From assembly GCF_032118995.1 (NCBI RefSeq), contig NC_092661.1, positions 16,959,506 through 17,023,505 on the forward strand: a stretch of DNA of 64,000 nt, read 5' to 3'. Source of the stretch: Asterias amurensis. Taxonomy: Eukaryota > Echinodermata > Asteroidea > Forcipulatida > Asteriidae. The notes under the pieces were generated by a model. That model was not told where the DNA came from and did not search any database. It saw nothing but the letters and a program-made list of their open reading frames with translations. This document shows positions 22,075-33,694 of this stretch, piece by piece. Made by a program: the position numbers and the translations under genes. Within the stretch, counting starts at the first letter, position 1. Each line of letters begins with the position of its first letter.

Positions 22075-22195
22075 TTAGTACTGTAAACTCAGTACTTTCC
22101 CCAAGTCCTGTAAAAACAAAACAACAAAACACTCGGGTGGGATTCGAACCCTCAACTTTTTCCATTCTAGAGGATATGTCTTACCACTATATATA
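22075..22195 (-). mobile_element. tRNA-derived SINE, diverged copy
   Basis: Read on the minus strand it has a B-box-like GGGTTCGAATCCCACCCGAG followed by a CTTGGGGAAAGTACTGAGT tail. The same body occurs at 26568-26712. The tRNA head is degraded. Confidence 0.65.
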
Positions 22196-22837
22196 TAAAG
22201 ATCAGATAATGACTGTTAAAACCTGGTTCAGAAGCTGTTGATAATGTATAACATTTTGAGAAACGAGTCTCTTCTAATGAGTGGGGTTTGAAGAAGGGAT
22301 TCCAAAACAGAATTTCAATCTGAGAAACATTTCTACGTAAAACATTTCTCAGATTGTTTATTCCAATTAGGTATTGTTCTTTTTACTGCTTGGGCAATGG
22401 TTAGAACCTCTCAAGCTTTCGGCAATATTTCAAAAAAGCTATACCACCTCTTGAAATGTGTTTTTTTTTCCCCCCGCAGTTTAGTAGTTTTTTGTTTTGT
22501 CTTTATATAGGATTAAAACAATTGAACGATTCCAAAGGCCAAAAATTTGTACTTTCCAGGCCTGTATGCATCATTTTTGAAAGGGCAAGGGCACCAAGGC
22601 ATTTTGCTCCTTGGAAAAGGGCACCCCTATGAGCAAATTGTAAATTTCTGCTGTAGCATTTCAAGGGAACAAAGGCATTGACCAGGGAGCATGGAGGCAA
22701 TCGCCTTCGTTGCCCCTGCGAAGTGTTATGCCTGGTTTTGTCTTTAATTGAAGTTCATATAAATGTGCAATAATGCTCATCCATAAATGAACAGTGTACT
22801 AATGTACCACTCGTAAACAATAATATTGTACTTACGC

Positions 22838-23083
22838 AAGCACCGGCCCGCTCTGAATTCACGAACTGCATAGAATAATGTACCGCACGGTACATAACAG
22901 TACTTTATACCGTGGGGTCGAAGCATGGCTTTTCGAGGTGTTTGAACCTCGTACGAGGTTGAAACCCCGAAAAACCATGCTTCGTTCGACTCCACGGTCA
23001 AGTACTGTTATGTACCGTGCAGTTTATTATTCTACGCAGTTCGTGAATTCAGAGCGGGCCTGTGCTTGCATAAAGAGCCTTAG
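22838..23083. mobile_element. Long palindromic element, arms about 120 bp
   Basis: GCCCGCTCTGAATTCACGAA on the left is matched by TTCGTGAATTCAGAGCGGGC on the right. Inner arms (GTACATAACAGTACTT and AAGTACTGTTATGTAC) meet at an AACCTCGTACGAGGTT centre near 22953. It is a fold-back MITE with no known family. Confidence 0.8.
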
Positions 23084-23996
23084 ACAAGGCTATAATATTG
23101 TATTTGGGATTAAAGAAAATCTGTGTAAACACATGGATCACCTTTGTCTGGTGTTATGTATTTCTGTGTCTGGTTAGGGTTTTGCTGAGTGGGAGGTAAA
23201 TTTGGAGGGGAAACATTTTACTTTCATCCAACCATAACGAATCGTTTTAATTCGTTAGTTTTTTTTATACAGAAATGAGTGAAGCAATTAGTTTTGATCT
23301 CACGAGGCAAAAACTCGATGTTTGAAAATATGGAAAACATAATAACATGCATTATACTAGGGACCACCCCCCCCCCCCCCACAGCCAAAAAAAAAAAACC
23401 ACGCAAACAACGTTTAATTTGAGGTGTTGTAATTGTATGTCCCCTTACAACACCTCAAATAGAAGACAAAAATTATCAGCATGAGTGATTCTGTCTCATA
23501 AATCAAATTTGACTTTTATAAATCATAACTATAACAGGCCCGATGACCTATATAATAATACCACATATACATATGATTTAAGGGACACATGATAACTGAT
23601 GATTAATTGCTAAATCATAATTGTGAGACATAAATCATATTGTGACTTATGCTAGCTCGTAAGTTTTAATTCTGACTTGATTAAAAAATTTTCTCCATAA
23701 GCCCCTTTATAAATATTATCTTCTCTGTAATTCAAACATTCGTTTTAAACAAATAACTTTATATTAGATCACAATAACCTATCTGGCTCTGCGTCACTGT
23801 AACCCTAGCAAGCTGAACTGAACAATAGACTGATCAAATCAACGTTTGTTGTCATGGTTCTCTTCTTAGCAACGAAAGATGGGCAAATATGACACTGAGA
23901 TGAACCGTTACCGACAAGTATTGGCGACTCAACTATGTTTCCAGAGATGTTTGCTCGCTGAGCTGTCACAGTGATGGGTAAAATGAAAACTAGGGG

Positions 23997-24479
23997 CCGG
24001 TGTCGCATGCAATTATGTCCTCTATGCAATACTATGAGGAGGACATTATTGCATATGCAATAATGTCCGCCGGATGGTTTTGCATATGCAATCGTGTCCG
24101 CCCGGACGCTGCTGCATAATGCAATTGTGTCCGCCCGGACACATTTGCATATGCAGTTGTGTCCGCCCCGTGCAATACCATCCTTGCAGTAAATTAAACG
24201 CCCTTGGTCGACGGAACACGTTTGGCATTTTTTTACAAGCTAACTAAGTGCATGACATGGGAAATGTTCGGCCGTTTGGGTATTTGCTACAATCATAAAA
24301 TACGTGAATATTCATGCAGCATACGTAGGTATCAGACGCTCGCTTACGCGCGCACATGCATGTACAGTCATGTACATGTCCACCGGACGGTTTTTGCATA
24401 GCCCCGGACACGATTGCAGATGCAAAAGTGTCCGGAGCGGACAGTGTTGCATGGCGGACACAATTGCATCTGACACCGG
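23997..24479. mobile_element. CCGGTGTC... element built of GCATATGC/GTCCG units, copy 1
   Basis: The termini CCGGTGTCGCATGCAATTAT and AATTGCATCTGACACCGG enclose a series of about 30-bp units alternating TTGCATATGCAA palindromes with GTCCGCCCGGAC palindromes. It is reverse-oriented relative to the second copy at 56460-56912. It has no coding capacity. Confidence 0.85.
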
Positions 24480-24530
24480 CTGAGGGAAGGGAGACATAGA
24501 GTTTGACTTCACATCACTTGAAGGCACTAG

Positions 24531-24674
24531 GGTGGATTACACAAAGAGTTAGGACTAGTCTTATCTCGAGTTAGGACGAGTTACTGGTCCTAACTTAGGA
24601 CTAGCTGTACGTTTTTGATATCCCTTAGGACTAGTCCTAAGTTAGGACAGTCCTAACTATTTGTGAAATCGACC
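24531..24674. mobile_element. MITE, ACAAAGAGTTAGGACTAGTC family
   Basis: About 140 bp with inverted ends (ACACAAAGAGTTAGGAC and GTCCTAACTATTTGTG) and repeated TTAGGAC/GTCCTAA inside. Similar elements are frequent in deuterostome invertebrates as far as I recall. Confidence 0.8.
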
Positions 24675-25232
24675 AAAGGACACCTTTGGTAATTGTCGAA
24701 GACAAGTATCTCATACTTGGTGTATCCCAATGCATGACGAATCTGTAAAAATTTGGACTCAATTGGTCATCAAAGTTTCAAGAGAATATTGGGGAAAAGA
24801 CCCTTGTTGCATAATGTGTGTGCCTTCAGATGCCTGAAGAAAGAAAAAAAAGACTTCAGGCCTGAAGCCTCTTGATTTCTGAGTGAGAAATTACCTGAGT
24901 AGACAGTGCTTGATGTAATTTTTTTTTAACATATTATGATGTTGACATGTGCAATTCAGTTTTTTAACTGCGAGTCATGTTTTAATAAACCATTTTTGAA
25001 TTGAATTGAATTGAATGCTAAAACCAAAATGAGGAAATTTACCTCTTTCTCAAAAACTACACGTTATACTTTAGAGGGAGATGTTTCTCACAATGTTTTA
25101 TCAACAGCCCACTTTGCTCGTTACCAAAGATTAAAGAGCGCTCTAAGGCGCTCTATAATCTTTGCTCGTTACCAAGTATATTGTTTATGCTAATAACTAA
25201 TTCAACTAATTAACAATAGTGTCCAGTGTATT
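24675..25232. mobile_element. MITE, 'GGACAC' family, split by a LINE-like 3' tail
   Basis: The ends are AAAGGACACCTTTGGTAATT and AACAATAGTGTCCAGTG. About 100 bp near 24912-25015, ending TTTTAATAAACCATTTTTG followed by three or more GAATT units, look like the 3' end of a non-LTR retrotransposon inserted in the element. Confidence 0.6.
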
Positions 25233-26567
25233 TACAATGTTTCAATTTGCTCAAATATCAATATCAACTTCATTACTTATTCACCATGCACCAAAATCAC
25301 TCATTATTGCTGCACCAGTTACTATCACAATTCTCCTTCTTACATGTTACACACTATTCAATTTAAAAACGCAAGTCACAATTATTTCCATACTTTACAA
25401 AAACGAACAGAGTAGTTCAAGGTTTATACATTTAAAGAAGAGGAACAGTAGGCTATGCATCATCTGCTCTCTATCACTCTAATATCTTTAAGAACTCATT
25501 CAGACCCACGCGATCTACTTTCAGGGATCAGAAATTTCAGACTTTGATTCGAGTTCAGTCATTATTAATACATGCCTCGTGAAAAATTTAAATGTTTTTT
25601 TTTCTACACGGCCAAAATATGTGCTCTTTTATCTGCTTCTTTTGTTATGATCTGTGCCAAAATGCACCCTAATTGAAATTCTTAAACTCCAAAGATTGTC
25701 ACAAAGTGGAAATATCTTCATTTCAACGGTAGGTCTTCCCCCGAAAAATTAGGAGCGCGTAATGCTTTCAGATATTAATAACCGATCGCTCTCCACCCTC
25801 TAATATTAACCTTCATGTAGAATCATCCCATCCACACAGAATTTCCTTTTTATAGAGCAATCCGTCTTTTAGAGTTTCCCCAGAGTGGATATTTTGTATA
25901 ACTTTTGTCGACCTCCACTTCTCCGTATAAGGTAGCGAATATGGAAGCATACTAAAACACCAAAACCAGCCACCTAGTTTTCACTATATCGTTGCTTTTA
26001 CCATGACAACTCAGTTCACTCTCGAAACATAGACCATAACTCTTTCTCCTTTTAGCGCGCACTGTCTGTCAACATGTATATTATTATGTTAATAATTTAT
26101 CAAATTGCTTTTAATTTGTTTTGATTTTATTTTATTTTATTTATTTATTTATTTATTTGTTTTATTTGTTTGTTTTTTTTGGGGGGGGGGGGCGGGGGGG
26201 ATTATGATACTTTTCTTAAATTATATAGGATTTGACGAGGCATTGCATGGTGAGGTATCAATGTATATTTGGTTTGCGGTAACACCATGTGTTCATCTAC
26301 TTGCCAGGTAGAGTTGTTCTTAGAGAACTGTCTTGCTTTATTCTTCGGGAGACTTCTCAGTTCTGAAAAGAACTGGCCTGCTTTTAACTATTACCAGGGC
26401 GGATGGTATAGAAAATAGACTGGACTACTACTATAAAGTTGTTTTGAAGCTCCCTTGTTGCTAAAGCATATATCCCAAAAGTGGAACAGATAGATTTGGT
26501 TTCAACTGCTGCTCAAAGCAAGCGAAAAAGGGGAGGGATTAGATTAATTTTTGGTTTTTACCCATAT

Positions 26568-26712
26568 ACACCGATGTGTGTAGCACTGTATACTCAGTAC
26601 TTTCCCGAGTCCTGTGAAAAAAATCACAGGCATTTTACTCGGGTGGGATTCGAACCCACGACCTTTGCAATGCTAGAGCAGTGTCATACCAACTAGACCA
26701 CCGAGATTGCCC
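26568..26712 (-). mobile_element. tRNA-derived SINE
   Basis: On the minus strand a tRNA-like head has A box TGGTCTAGTTGG (26700-26689) and B box GGTTCGAATCC (26656-26646). It is followed by AAATGCCTGTGATTTTTTTC, ACAGGACTCGGGAAAGTACT and a tail ending near CATCGGTGTATATGGG. The head cannot form a proper acceptor stem with the sequence after the T arm, so this is a SINE and not a working tRNA gene. Confidence 0.75.
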
Positions 26713-26792
26713 GGTAGCTAGAGGCAGTTCGAATCCTATGTTTAGCAGCGGGTACTGCAAACGATTTAATAGATGTTAAATTTGCATCGGGG

Positions 26793-26951
26793 ATAAAGAA
26801 TATTAATTTTTGGTTTTTACCCATATACACCGATATGTGTAGCACTGTATACTCAGTACTTTCCCGAGTCCTGTGCTACACACATCGGTGTATATGGGTA
26901 AAAACCAAAAATTAATATTCTTTATCCCCGATGCAAATTTAACATCTATTA
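26793..26951. repeat. Inverted pair of SINE tails
   Basis: ATTAATTTTTGGTTTTTACC (minus-orientation tail) is followed about 60 bp later by GGTAAAAACCAAAAATTAAT. The flanks GGGATAAAGAATATT/AATATTCTTTATCCC are also paired, giving a near-perfect fold-back of about 160 bp. A second plus-orientation tail lies at 27112-27205. Confidence 0.7.
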
Positions 26952-28410
26952 AAAGGGATTAGATTGTTTATGGGAGTCATTTCTCACATTGTTTTATACT
27001 ATCATGCACTCTCCGTTGCTCGCTACCAAGTAATTTTTTAAGTAATACCAAACATGTCCAAAGCTGTTACACATGACATACTTTTCCCTTCGGCCTGTCA
27101 TGAATTATCCCGAGTAACATGCCTGTGATATTTTTTCACAGGACTCGGGAAAGTACTGAGTATACAGTGCTAACACACATCGGTGTATGGGTAAAAAGCC
27201 AAAATTATTAAAATTATTATGAATTATCCCGTTTAAAAACAAAAACGGGTTAAAAATTAATACGCCATTATTGAAATTTGATACATATGAGTCCGTCCCG
27301 GTAAGAAATTACTTCAATCCATCAGTTTGCTGTGCATAAATCTCTTCGCATGATTGCAATAATTAGTCCATCAACATTGATCAAGTGTGGAAGGAGATTC
27401 AGGCCTTCCCCATTACCTTGGATCGAATTGCCTGATTTATAAAGACAAGTGTTTCCCTATGGAGATCATCCTAGCCAGGACCCAACTACCCAATTACTCA
27501 AAATAATTATCAGCATAAAACCTTTCTTGATTACGAGTAATGGGGAGAGGTTGATAGTATAAAACATTGTGAGAAACACAGGTTCGTTATTTTATGCATA
27601 TGATGAGATACATTAACTGTGAAGACTAATCTTTGACAATTACCAATAGTGTCCACTGTCTTTAAGCAGAAAATGGTGCTTAACAATTGCTTGCTAAGCA
27701 AAATTTAGCAGACTACCAGTCACAAATTGTGCATGTGACATTGTAGTTTGACTGGTAAAGCGCAATCTTGTTGTGCTTAGTTCTGTTGTGTGCTTAAGCA
27801 GCTCTGTGAAATAATAAGAAATTGGGTCCAAGGCCCATAATTTCATGAATCTGCTTACCACCGAACTATGCGCTTCTGTGTGCTTAAGGGTTTTTATGAA
27901 ATTAGACCCTGTCCGGGCGGACATTATATCTACAAGAAATATGATGACTACAACGCCGACATCAAATTTAATAGTTGGCAGTCGAAATGAAAATAACGTG
28001 TGAGACAAAATTAAGCCATGAAGTTTCGTGACAGGTATATAGTCAAAAGAGATGATTATATAGGCCCCTACAAGAAATTAATGGGAGTGGTGGTTCGGGG
28101 GGGGGGGTCGATGCTCATAATTTATTGTAAGACAAGATGCACGTCATGTGCGAAGAAACAAATTAAAATGGTAAAATAATCAGGTCGGTACAGTTGCTTT
28201 TCATTATGAAAACAAATGGAAAAAAAAGAACTGGAGCATCGAGCTTGATAATGCAGTTGTGTTTTTCTTCGTCCGGATTGATTTGATTAAAATACGAGAA
28301 ACCCAGACTTACTTGATATGAAATGAGGGTGGGGTTGACCGATGTTTATATTTTAGTTTGGGGTTTTAAACCATAATATCATTGTGCGTGTTTCAGTGAC
28401 AAGTTCATTT

Positions 28411-28975
28411 TTAAGGCACTGGACACTATTGGTAATTGTCAAAGACCAGTCTTCTTACTTGGTTATCTGAACATAAAATAACAAACCTGTGAAAATTTAG
28501 GCTTGATTGGTCATTGGAGTTGCGACATAACTATGAAAGAAAAAAACACCCTTGTCACACGAAGTTGTGTGGTTTCATATGCTTGATCGCGAGACCTCAA
28601 ATTCTAAACTTGGAAAATTACTTCTTTCTCGAAAACTGCGTCACTTCAGAGGGAGCCGTTTCTTACAATGTTTAATACTGTCAACCTCTCTCCATTACTC
28701 CATACCAAGTGAGGTTCTATGCCAATAATTATTTTGAGTAAGTACCAGTAGTGTCCACTGCCTTTAATGCACTGGACACATTTGGTAATTGTCAAAGACC
28801 AGTCTGTTTACGTGAGAAATTATCTCTTTCTAAAAAACTACGTCACTTCAGAGGGAGCAGTTTCTCACAATGTTGTCAACAGCTCGGGGGGGGGGCATGC
28901 TCGTTCCAATGCATGTTAGTGTTTTTATGATAACAGTTATTTTAAGTGGTTACCAATAGTGTCCACTACTGCAGT
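28411..28975. mobile_element. Two adjacent 'GGCACTGGACAC' MITE copies
   Basis: A full copy (28411-28766) is followed directly by a second, internally deleted copy (28763-28975) that shares the junction CTTTAATGCACTGGACAC. Both are bounded by the family's GTGTCCACT ends. Confidence 0.75.
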
Positions 28976-28988
28976 GCACACAACCAAG

Positions 28989-29341
28989 TTAAAGGAACAC
29001 GTTGCCTTGGATCGGTCGAGTTGGTATTTGAAAAGCGTTTGTAACCTATTGTTATAAAATGCATGTGGGTAAGATAAAAGTATACTATAATGATCCACAC
29101 AAGTATCACTCGAAATTGCGTGGTTTTCCTTTTACCTCGTCGACTAACATTGTCGGCCATTTATGGGAGTCAAATTTTTGGACTCCCATTAATGGCCGAC
29201 CGTGTTAGTTAGCAAAGTAAAAGGAAAACCACGCAATTTCGAGACATGTTTGTGTGGATCATTGTATTCTACTTTTACAACATCTTTCTACCCATATTTC
29301 AAAGACCAACTCGACCGATCCAAGGCAACGTGTTCCTTTAA
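28989..29341. mobile_element. Palindromic TTAA MITE (AGGAACACG family)
   Basis: TTAAAGGAACACGTTGCC at the left and ACGTGTTCCTTTAA at the right, with a hinge near GGGAGTCAAATTTTTGG. It lies about 50 bp outside the left edge of duplicated block A. Confidence 0.88.
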
Positions 29342-29714
29342 AGTCATTGTGCAAGATTCAGCGAAAGGCAAGACAAACTCCAACCTCATGCGTCATGCAA
29401 TTTAAACAGACAACCATTTTTTGGGGAACTCACTGCACTCAAAATGTATAGTTCGCAGAAATATCTAAAGATGTGCATCTAAATTGAATGCCGATTTCGC
29501 ACGGCGAAAAAAGACCGACTGTAAAGTTTAATACTGATCAATGCAATACCTGTAAGACCGAATACATCAAAATGTCACGTTGTTAGCTTCAGTTGTAGGA
29601 TTAAGGACTTGCATTAAAGTGGTTTCAATATTAGTTTATTTTTTATTTTATGTTCTACTTTTTTGTGCAAGGGCTACAACAATGCAGCTACAGTATTGCT
29701 TTTTTTTTATGCAG

Positions 29715-30060
29715 CCATGGCATTGAAAACGACTGGTCGCTTCCAAATAAACAACATGTTTTTATCAGAATTGTATGCCATGAAAGTGCACTGTGAACGA
29801 CTATTGTTTACCACAAGAGAAATCCCAAACTTGAGAAAAGTATAGTAAAAGGTATAATCAATTATTCACATCTCACACTCATGATGAAAACAAAAGCAGT
29901 GTGTGACTTCCAACGTCCAAATAGACAACATGTGTTTATCAAAATTGTATGACATGAAAGTGCACTGTGAAAGACTATTGTTTACCAAAAGAGAAATCTT
30001 AAATTTGAGGATAGTACATTAAAAGGTATAATCAATTCACATTACACGTATGATGAAAAC
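29715..30060. repeat. Two-copy tandem duplication in block A
   Basis: A unit of roughly 180 bp containing GAAAGTGCACTGTGAA and GACTATTGTTTACCA occurs twice here but once in block B (about 40110-40290), so its copy number changed after the segmental duplication. Confidence 0.7.
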
Positions 30061-31123
30061 AAGAGCGTGACTTTTGGGTCTTCAAGTCGATGCGAACGGT
30101 GAAAGGTTGTGTTCTCAACAAACAACGGCACACGGAAGAGTGTCAAAATCCGTTTTGAGATGCACTCATTTTCAAGTAGATATAGCGTCCTCAAGACAGT
30201 GGGGGGAAAGTGTAATCCTCAAACCTCACGTTCAAACGGTGTACATTATCCCTTCCGTTTGAACAATGGGAGCAAAATATGAAATGTGCCGTTATTGGAC
30301 ATTAAAAAAAACCGAATGGATCTTGACATTCCAAAGAGGAACAATAAGTTTATTTGCAGTCAAAAGGTCAAATTCAATGCAGTTTTTGACTTAGCATCGA
30401 AATACGAGAATAATTTTCTTTTTTTTATTACTTTACGTTGAAAAGTAAGAGCGAAATATGAAATGTCACATCATTGGACATAATAAAAACAAATGGGTCT
30501 TTACATTCCAATGGTCGAATTCAATGCGGGAAAAAAACCTAAACCAAACTACGATGCAAGTTAAAAAACTGCCCGCACAAAGCAGGCTGACCAATATATA
30601 CTGTTGTTGTTGTGTTTTTTTATGCAAGTTCGCCCCAAACAAGGCTAAAAGTCACTCTTGGTATGGGGATACAAGTCTTTTCAAACTTAAAAGTTAAAAT
30701 AACTCACGCTAAAAGAGTCTGTTAGGTGGAACTAGGTCAGACACACTAGTGGCACATTTACCATGAAAATATCTGTACAAAAATACAGAGGCCGGCTAAA
30801 GACGTACCTTTACGTCATTGGACTCTTTTAGATTGACAAAAAAAATCGCACTGGAAGAGTAGTACACCTTTTCACCGTTTCAACGTGAGGATAGAGACTT
30901 GTTATTTTTCCCACTCTTTCATAAAAAGGAATCTGATTGAAAATGAGTGCATCAAAAAGGTGATTTTTTACCTTGTAACCCTTCTTGAAATTGGATTTTG
31001 TTTTGCTTGCCGCTTCGCTCTGCTGTCATTGTACTTAACTCATAAGTTAACATTTGAATTTTTTTTTAAATAATATATAAATGCGCTCACGGTCTCAAAA
31101 GTCACTTCAAGAATTCCAAGCTA

Positions 31124-32341
31124 CTACTGTTCCATCGGCACGGCGCCACGTCGACACAATTTCCTCAAGACATCCCGAATGTCTTTGCGAAATCGTCTGT
31201 TCACCAAGCCGTAAATGAGCGGATTCACTGCGTTGTTGAGAAACAAGAGATTGAGCAGATTATACACAACATCCACTATTTCATCATGCGGCCTGCCTGA
31301 CAGCGCGAAGCTAACATAGATCCAATAGGGGATGTATGTTACTAAGAATATTAGAGTAACAGAGAAGAGCATCCGCGTTGTCTTGCGTTGAAGGTCGGTG
31401 CTGGACGGGCCGGCTGGCTTGCGTGGCCTCATCACCTCGAGTGACTCCTGGCGTGGACCTGGGGTACGGGAGAGCAATGGCTGGCCCGATACAACTGCGA
31501 TTGCGTCTTGGTTGTGATGAACTGAAACTGTTCGTGCAATGCTCGAAGCGGTATCAGGTGCCTGGTCAGTGGCCGTACAAGCCACCTCTTGCATCTCGTT
31601 TCCATCAGCTGTAGTAGACGGAAGTCCCGTCGGAACCGCCCCAGTCGGTGTCCAGCCGAGGCTATCGCTTCCACCCGACTGCTCGACTCGTTTACGGGCG
31701 AAGCCAACCCGTACGTGGCGTCGAATCATAGCGTACACCTCACCATAACAAATCATAACCACAACAACGTCCAGAGAGTAGAAGACGACCTGCTTAGAGA
31801 GTACTACATTGAAAATTCCAGTATTGCCAAGAGCATACAGAAATGCTGGGATGTTTGTGATAGGCGTCAAGCAAAGGACGAGTACGACTGCAGCGCGAGA
31901 CCGCTTATGAGTGAGCAGTCTTTTATTGTGTCGACAGACGCAGTCGTAGCGATCAAACGCTATCAAAGCAGCCAGACCATTGACCACTGTCAGTAAGAGA
32001 TTGTTGGCGAGGGTTATGGCAAAGTAGGCTGTATAGGACGGGTGCGTACCGTCCAACTGTTGTGCAACCAAGACGGCATCGGGTATGCGCACCAGGCAAG
32101 ACACGAGATCGGTGACGGCCAGTGCCATGATGAGGACAGCCGTGCTGGTCCGGCGTGGCTTGGTCCAGAAGACCGCAATGATGAGAACATTACCCGGAAC
32201 TCCGATCGCGATGATGAGTAGGAACAGAAACAGGACGACTATAGATCGCGGTTGAACGAGTACATGTTCCTCCATGTGGGTCACAACATCGATGGACACA
32301 TTGGTGATGATACTGCTTTCAGTCATGGTGAAATTTGACAT
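31124..32341 (-). CDS. Class A (rhodopsin-like) GPCR, copy 1
   Basis: An intronless coding region of 405 aa from the first in-frame ATG; an upstream GTG also lies in frame but is not a credible eukaryotic start. It is a plasma-membrane seven-helix receptor. GN motif in TM1 (50-51), Asp78 in TM2, DRY at 130-132 ending TM3, TM4 about 149-171, TM5 about 184-205, a long third intracellular loop (about 206-320), TM6 with YIPYW (336-340) in place of the usual CWxP, and NPLIY (373-377) in TM7. Sequons at N3 and N14 fit an extracellular N-terminus. The cysteine normally at the top of TM3 is absent (Tyr106), and the second extracellular loop has no cysteine either, so the usual disulfide is missing. 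The ligand is unknown. The paralogue at 42546-43766 is about 97% identical. A TTTCTTTCGCAAG acceptor-like string just upstream allows a 5' UTR intron. Confidence 0.92.
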   Translation of the reverse strand: MSNFTMTESSIITNVSIDVVTHMEEHVLVQPRSIVVLFLFLLIIAIGVPGNVLIIAVFWTKPRRTSTAVLIMALAVTDLVSCLVRIPDAVLVAQQLDGTHPSYTAYFAITLANNLLLTVVNGLAALIAFDRYDCVCRHNKRLLTHKRSRAAVVLVLCLTPITNIPAFLYALGNTGIFNVVLSKQVVFYSLDVVVVMICYGEVYAMIRRHVRVGFARKRVEQSGGSDSLGWTPTGAVPTGLPSTTADGNEMQEVACTATDQAPDTASSIARTVSVHHNQDAIAVVSGQPLLSRTPGPRQESLEVMRPRKPAGPSSTDLQRKTTRMLFSVTLIFLVTYIPYWIYVSFALSGRPHDEIVDVVYNLLNLLFLNNAVNPLIYGLVNRRFRKDIRDVLRKLCRRGAVPMEQ

Positions 32342-32416
32342 GTTGGGTGGTGGTGAATACCGAGTATTTAACTGACTGGACTCAACTTGCGAAAGAAAAC
32401 AATACAAAGCAACAAT

Positions 32417-32660
32417 CACGAGGTGAGCTGTTGGGTGTTTTGTGAGTACTGAGTCTCGAACCGATGAGTGACTTGACTCAACTTACTGAGAAAGTAGCGA
32501 TCACGAGGTGAGCTGTTGGGTGTTTTGTGAGTACTGAGTCTCGAACCGATGAGTGACTTGACTCAACTTACTGAGAAAGTAGCGATCACGAGGTGAACTG
32601 TTGGGTGTTTTGTGAGTACTGAGTCTCGAACTGACGACTCGTCTTGACTCAACCCACTGA
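32417..32660. repeat. 85-bp minisatellite, three units, upstream of GPCR copy 1
   Basis: Units start at 32417, 32502 and 32587 (CACGAGGTGAGCTGTTGGGT, then GAGTACTGAGTCTCGAACC). They lie 75-320 bp upstream of the receptor's start codon. The paralogous array at 43842-44172 has four units. Confidence 0.9.
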
Positions 32661-33136
32661 AGGAAACTAGTGTGTTGGTATGTTCTTCAAAGTAGCGATT
32701 GTCATGTGGGTTAAAATGCTCCTCAAGTGATAAGAATAGCTGACACTAAAAGTGCTCCTTAGACGAAAACCTCTCTGCAAGTATAGTCTCGTCACGGTGA
32801 AATAATACGAGGCATTTACAGATGCAGGCGGTTTGAGCAACAGTAAGCCCCAAAGTGATGGGCGTATGTAGTACACGCAATCAACTCTGCCGCCTGTCCG
32901 GTGTAATGTATGTCTGGTTTAATTATGGGTAGACTTGCCGAGTCGCTCTGTTAAATTGAAACACCTTTACTGAGACACGATTGGTTAACAAAAAGGCAAA
33001 GAAACAATACCCATGTCAAATGGTGACGTGTTTAGTAAGCATCTGGACAATTATAGATAGACTTGCCGAGTCGCTCTGTTAAATTGAAGTACCCTTTCTT
33101 GATACACGATTGGGTAAGCGAAGATACAACATATCT

Positions 33137-33363
33137 GGGCCCAATTTCATAGAGCTTTGCTTAAGCAAAAAATTCATTGCTTAGTAAAATCAGATTACCG
33201 GCCAAGACTCCACTCAATTGTTATGCTAAGTAAACAACAGCTAAATACTAGTCATAAGCAATGTATATGGCATGACATTTTGGCCAGTAACATGTGTAAA
33301 ATAAGCGAGCTATTTTCGTGCTTAAGCAAATTTTTTGCTTAAGCAGCTCTATGAAATTGGCCC
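33137..33363. mobile_element. MITE, 'CCCAATTTCATAGAGC' family, block A only
   Basis: Ends GGGCCCAATTTCATAGAGCT and AGCTCTATGAAATTGGCCC. Block B lacks it: there the flanking CATATCTGGGCCC runs straight into the next MITE. The insertion therefore followed the duplication, or was lost from B. Confidence 0.88.
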
Positions 33364-33364
33364 T

Positions 33365-33608
33365 GGGCCCAATTTCATGGCTCTGCTTACCGTAAGCACA
33401 GAATCGGCGCTTACGGAAGCAGGAAATTCTGTGCTTACGGCAAGCGTATTTCACGGGTTAGCGGCAAATTTTGGCCTCTGCGCGTGCGTACTCAACGTTA
33501 CTAGGCATTCTACGCTTACAAGGCTAGCGCAGAAATTCGGCGCCTGCACGTAAGCGCAGGATCGTAAGCGCGGAATTCGGCGGTAAGCAGAGCCATGAAA
33601 TTGGGCCC
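33365..33608. mobile_element. MITE, 'GGGCCCAATTTCATGGCTCT' family
   Basis: Full-length with inverse ends. It is present in both duplicated blocks (partner 44648-44891), so it predates the duplication. Confidence 0.9.
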
Positions 33609-33694
33609 TGATGTACTTGCCGCAAGCGTGTGGGTGACGGAAACGCGTTGTTCAATTCAGTCACGGAGTCATGCCCCACTTCAGAGACGTCAAT

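Larger units (their letters stand above)
25233..28410. other. Intergenic, repeat remnants only
   Basis: No exon is supported. It contains G and T homopolymer runs near 26170-26200, tRNA-SINE pieces at 26.6-27.2 kb, a deletion derivative of the 'GGCAGTGGACAC' MITE at about 27482-27664, and weak fragments of the 'AATTTCAT' MITEs at 27660-27910. The remainder is featureless AT-rich sequence. Confidence 0.55.

Noticed and set aside
25219-25482. 87-aa hydrophobic open frame as a small membrane protein
   Set aside because: It has no reliable ATG context, no neighbour exon and no motif, and it overlaps the end of a MITE in AT-rich DNA.
26635-26712. A functional tRNA gene on the minus strand
   Set aside because: A and B boxes are good, but the acceptor stem does not pair and a SINE body follows directly. 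Related copies are dispersed.
31589-31996. 135-aa open frame on the plus strand across the GPCR, also present in copy 2 (43011-43418)
   Set aside because: It is antisense to a strongly supported receptor and its conservation is explained by that gene. No independent domain is visible.
32342-32419. Longer GPCR start at an in-frame GTG
   Set aside because: GTG is not a usual eukaryotic start, and the stretch lies at the edge of the minisatellite and looks like a splice acceptor region. The first in-frame ATG gives a normal extracellular N-terminus with sequons.
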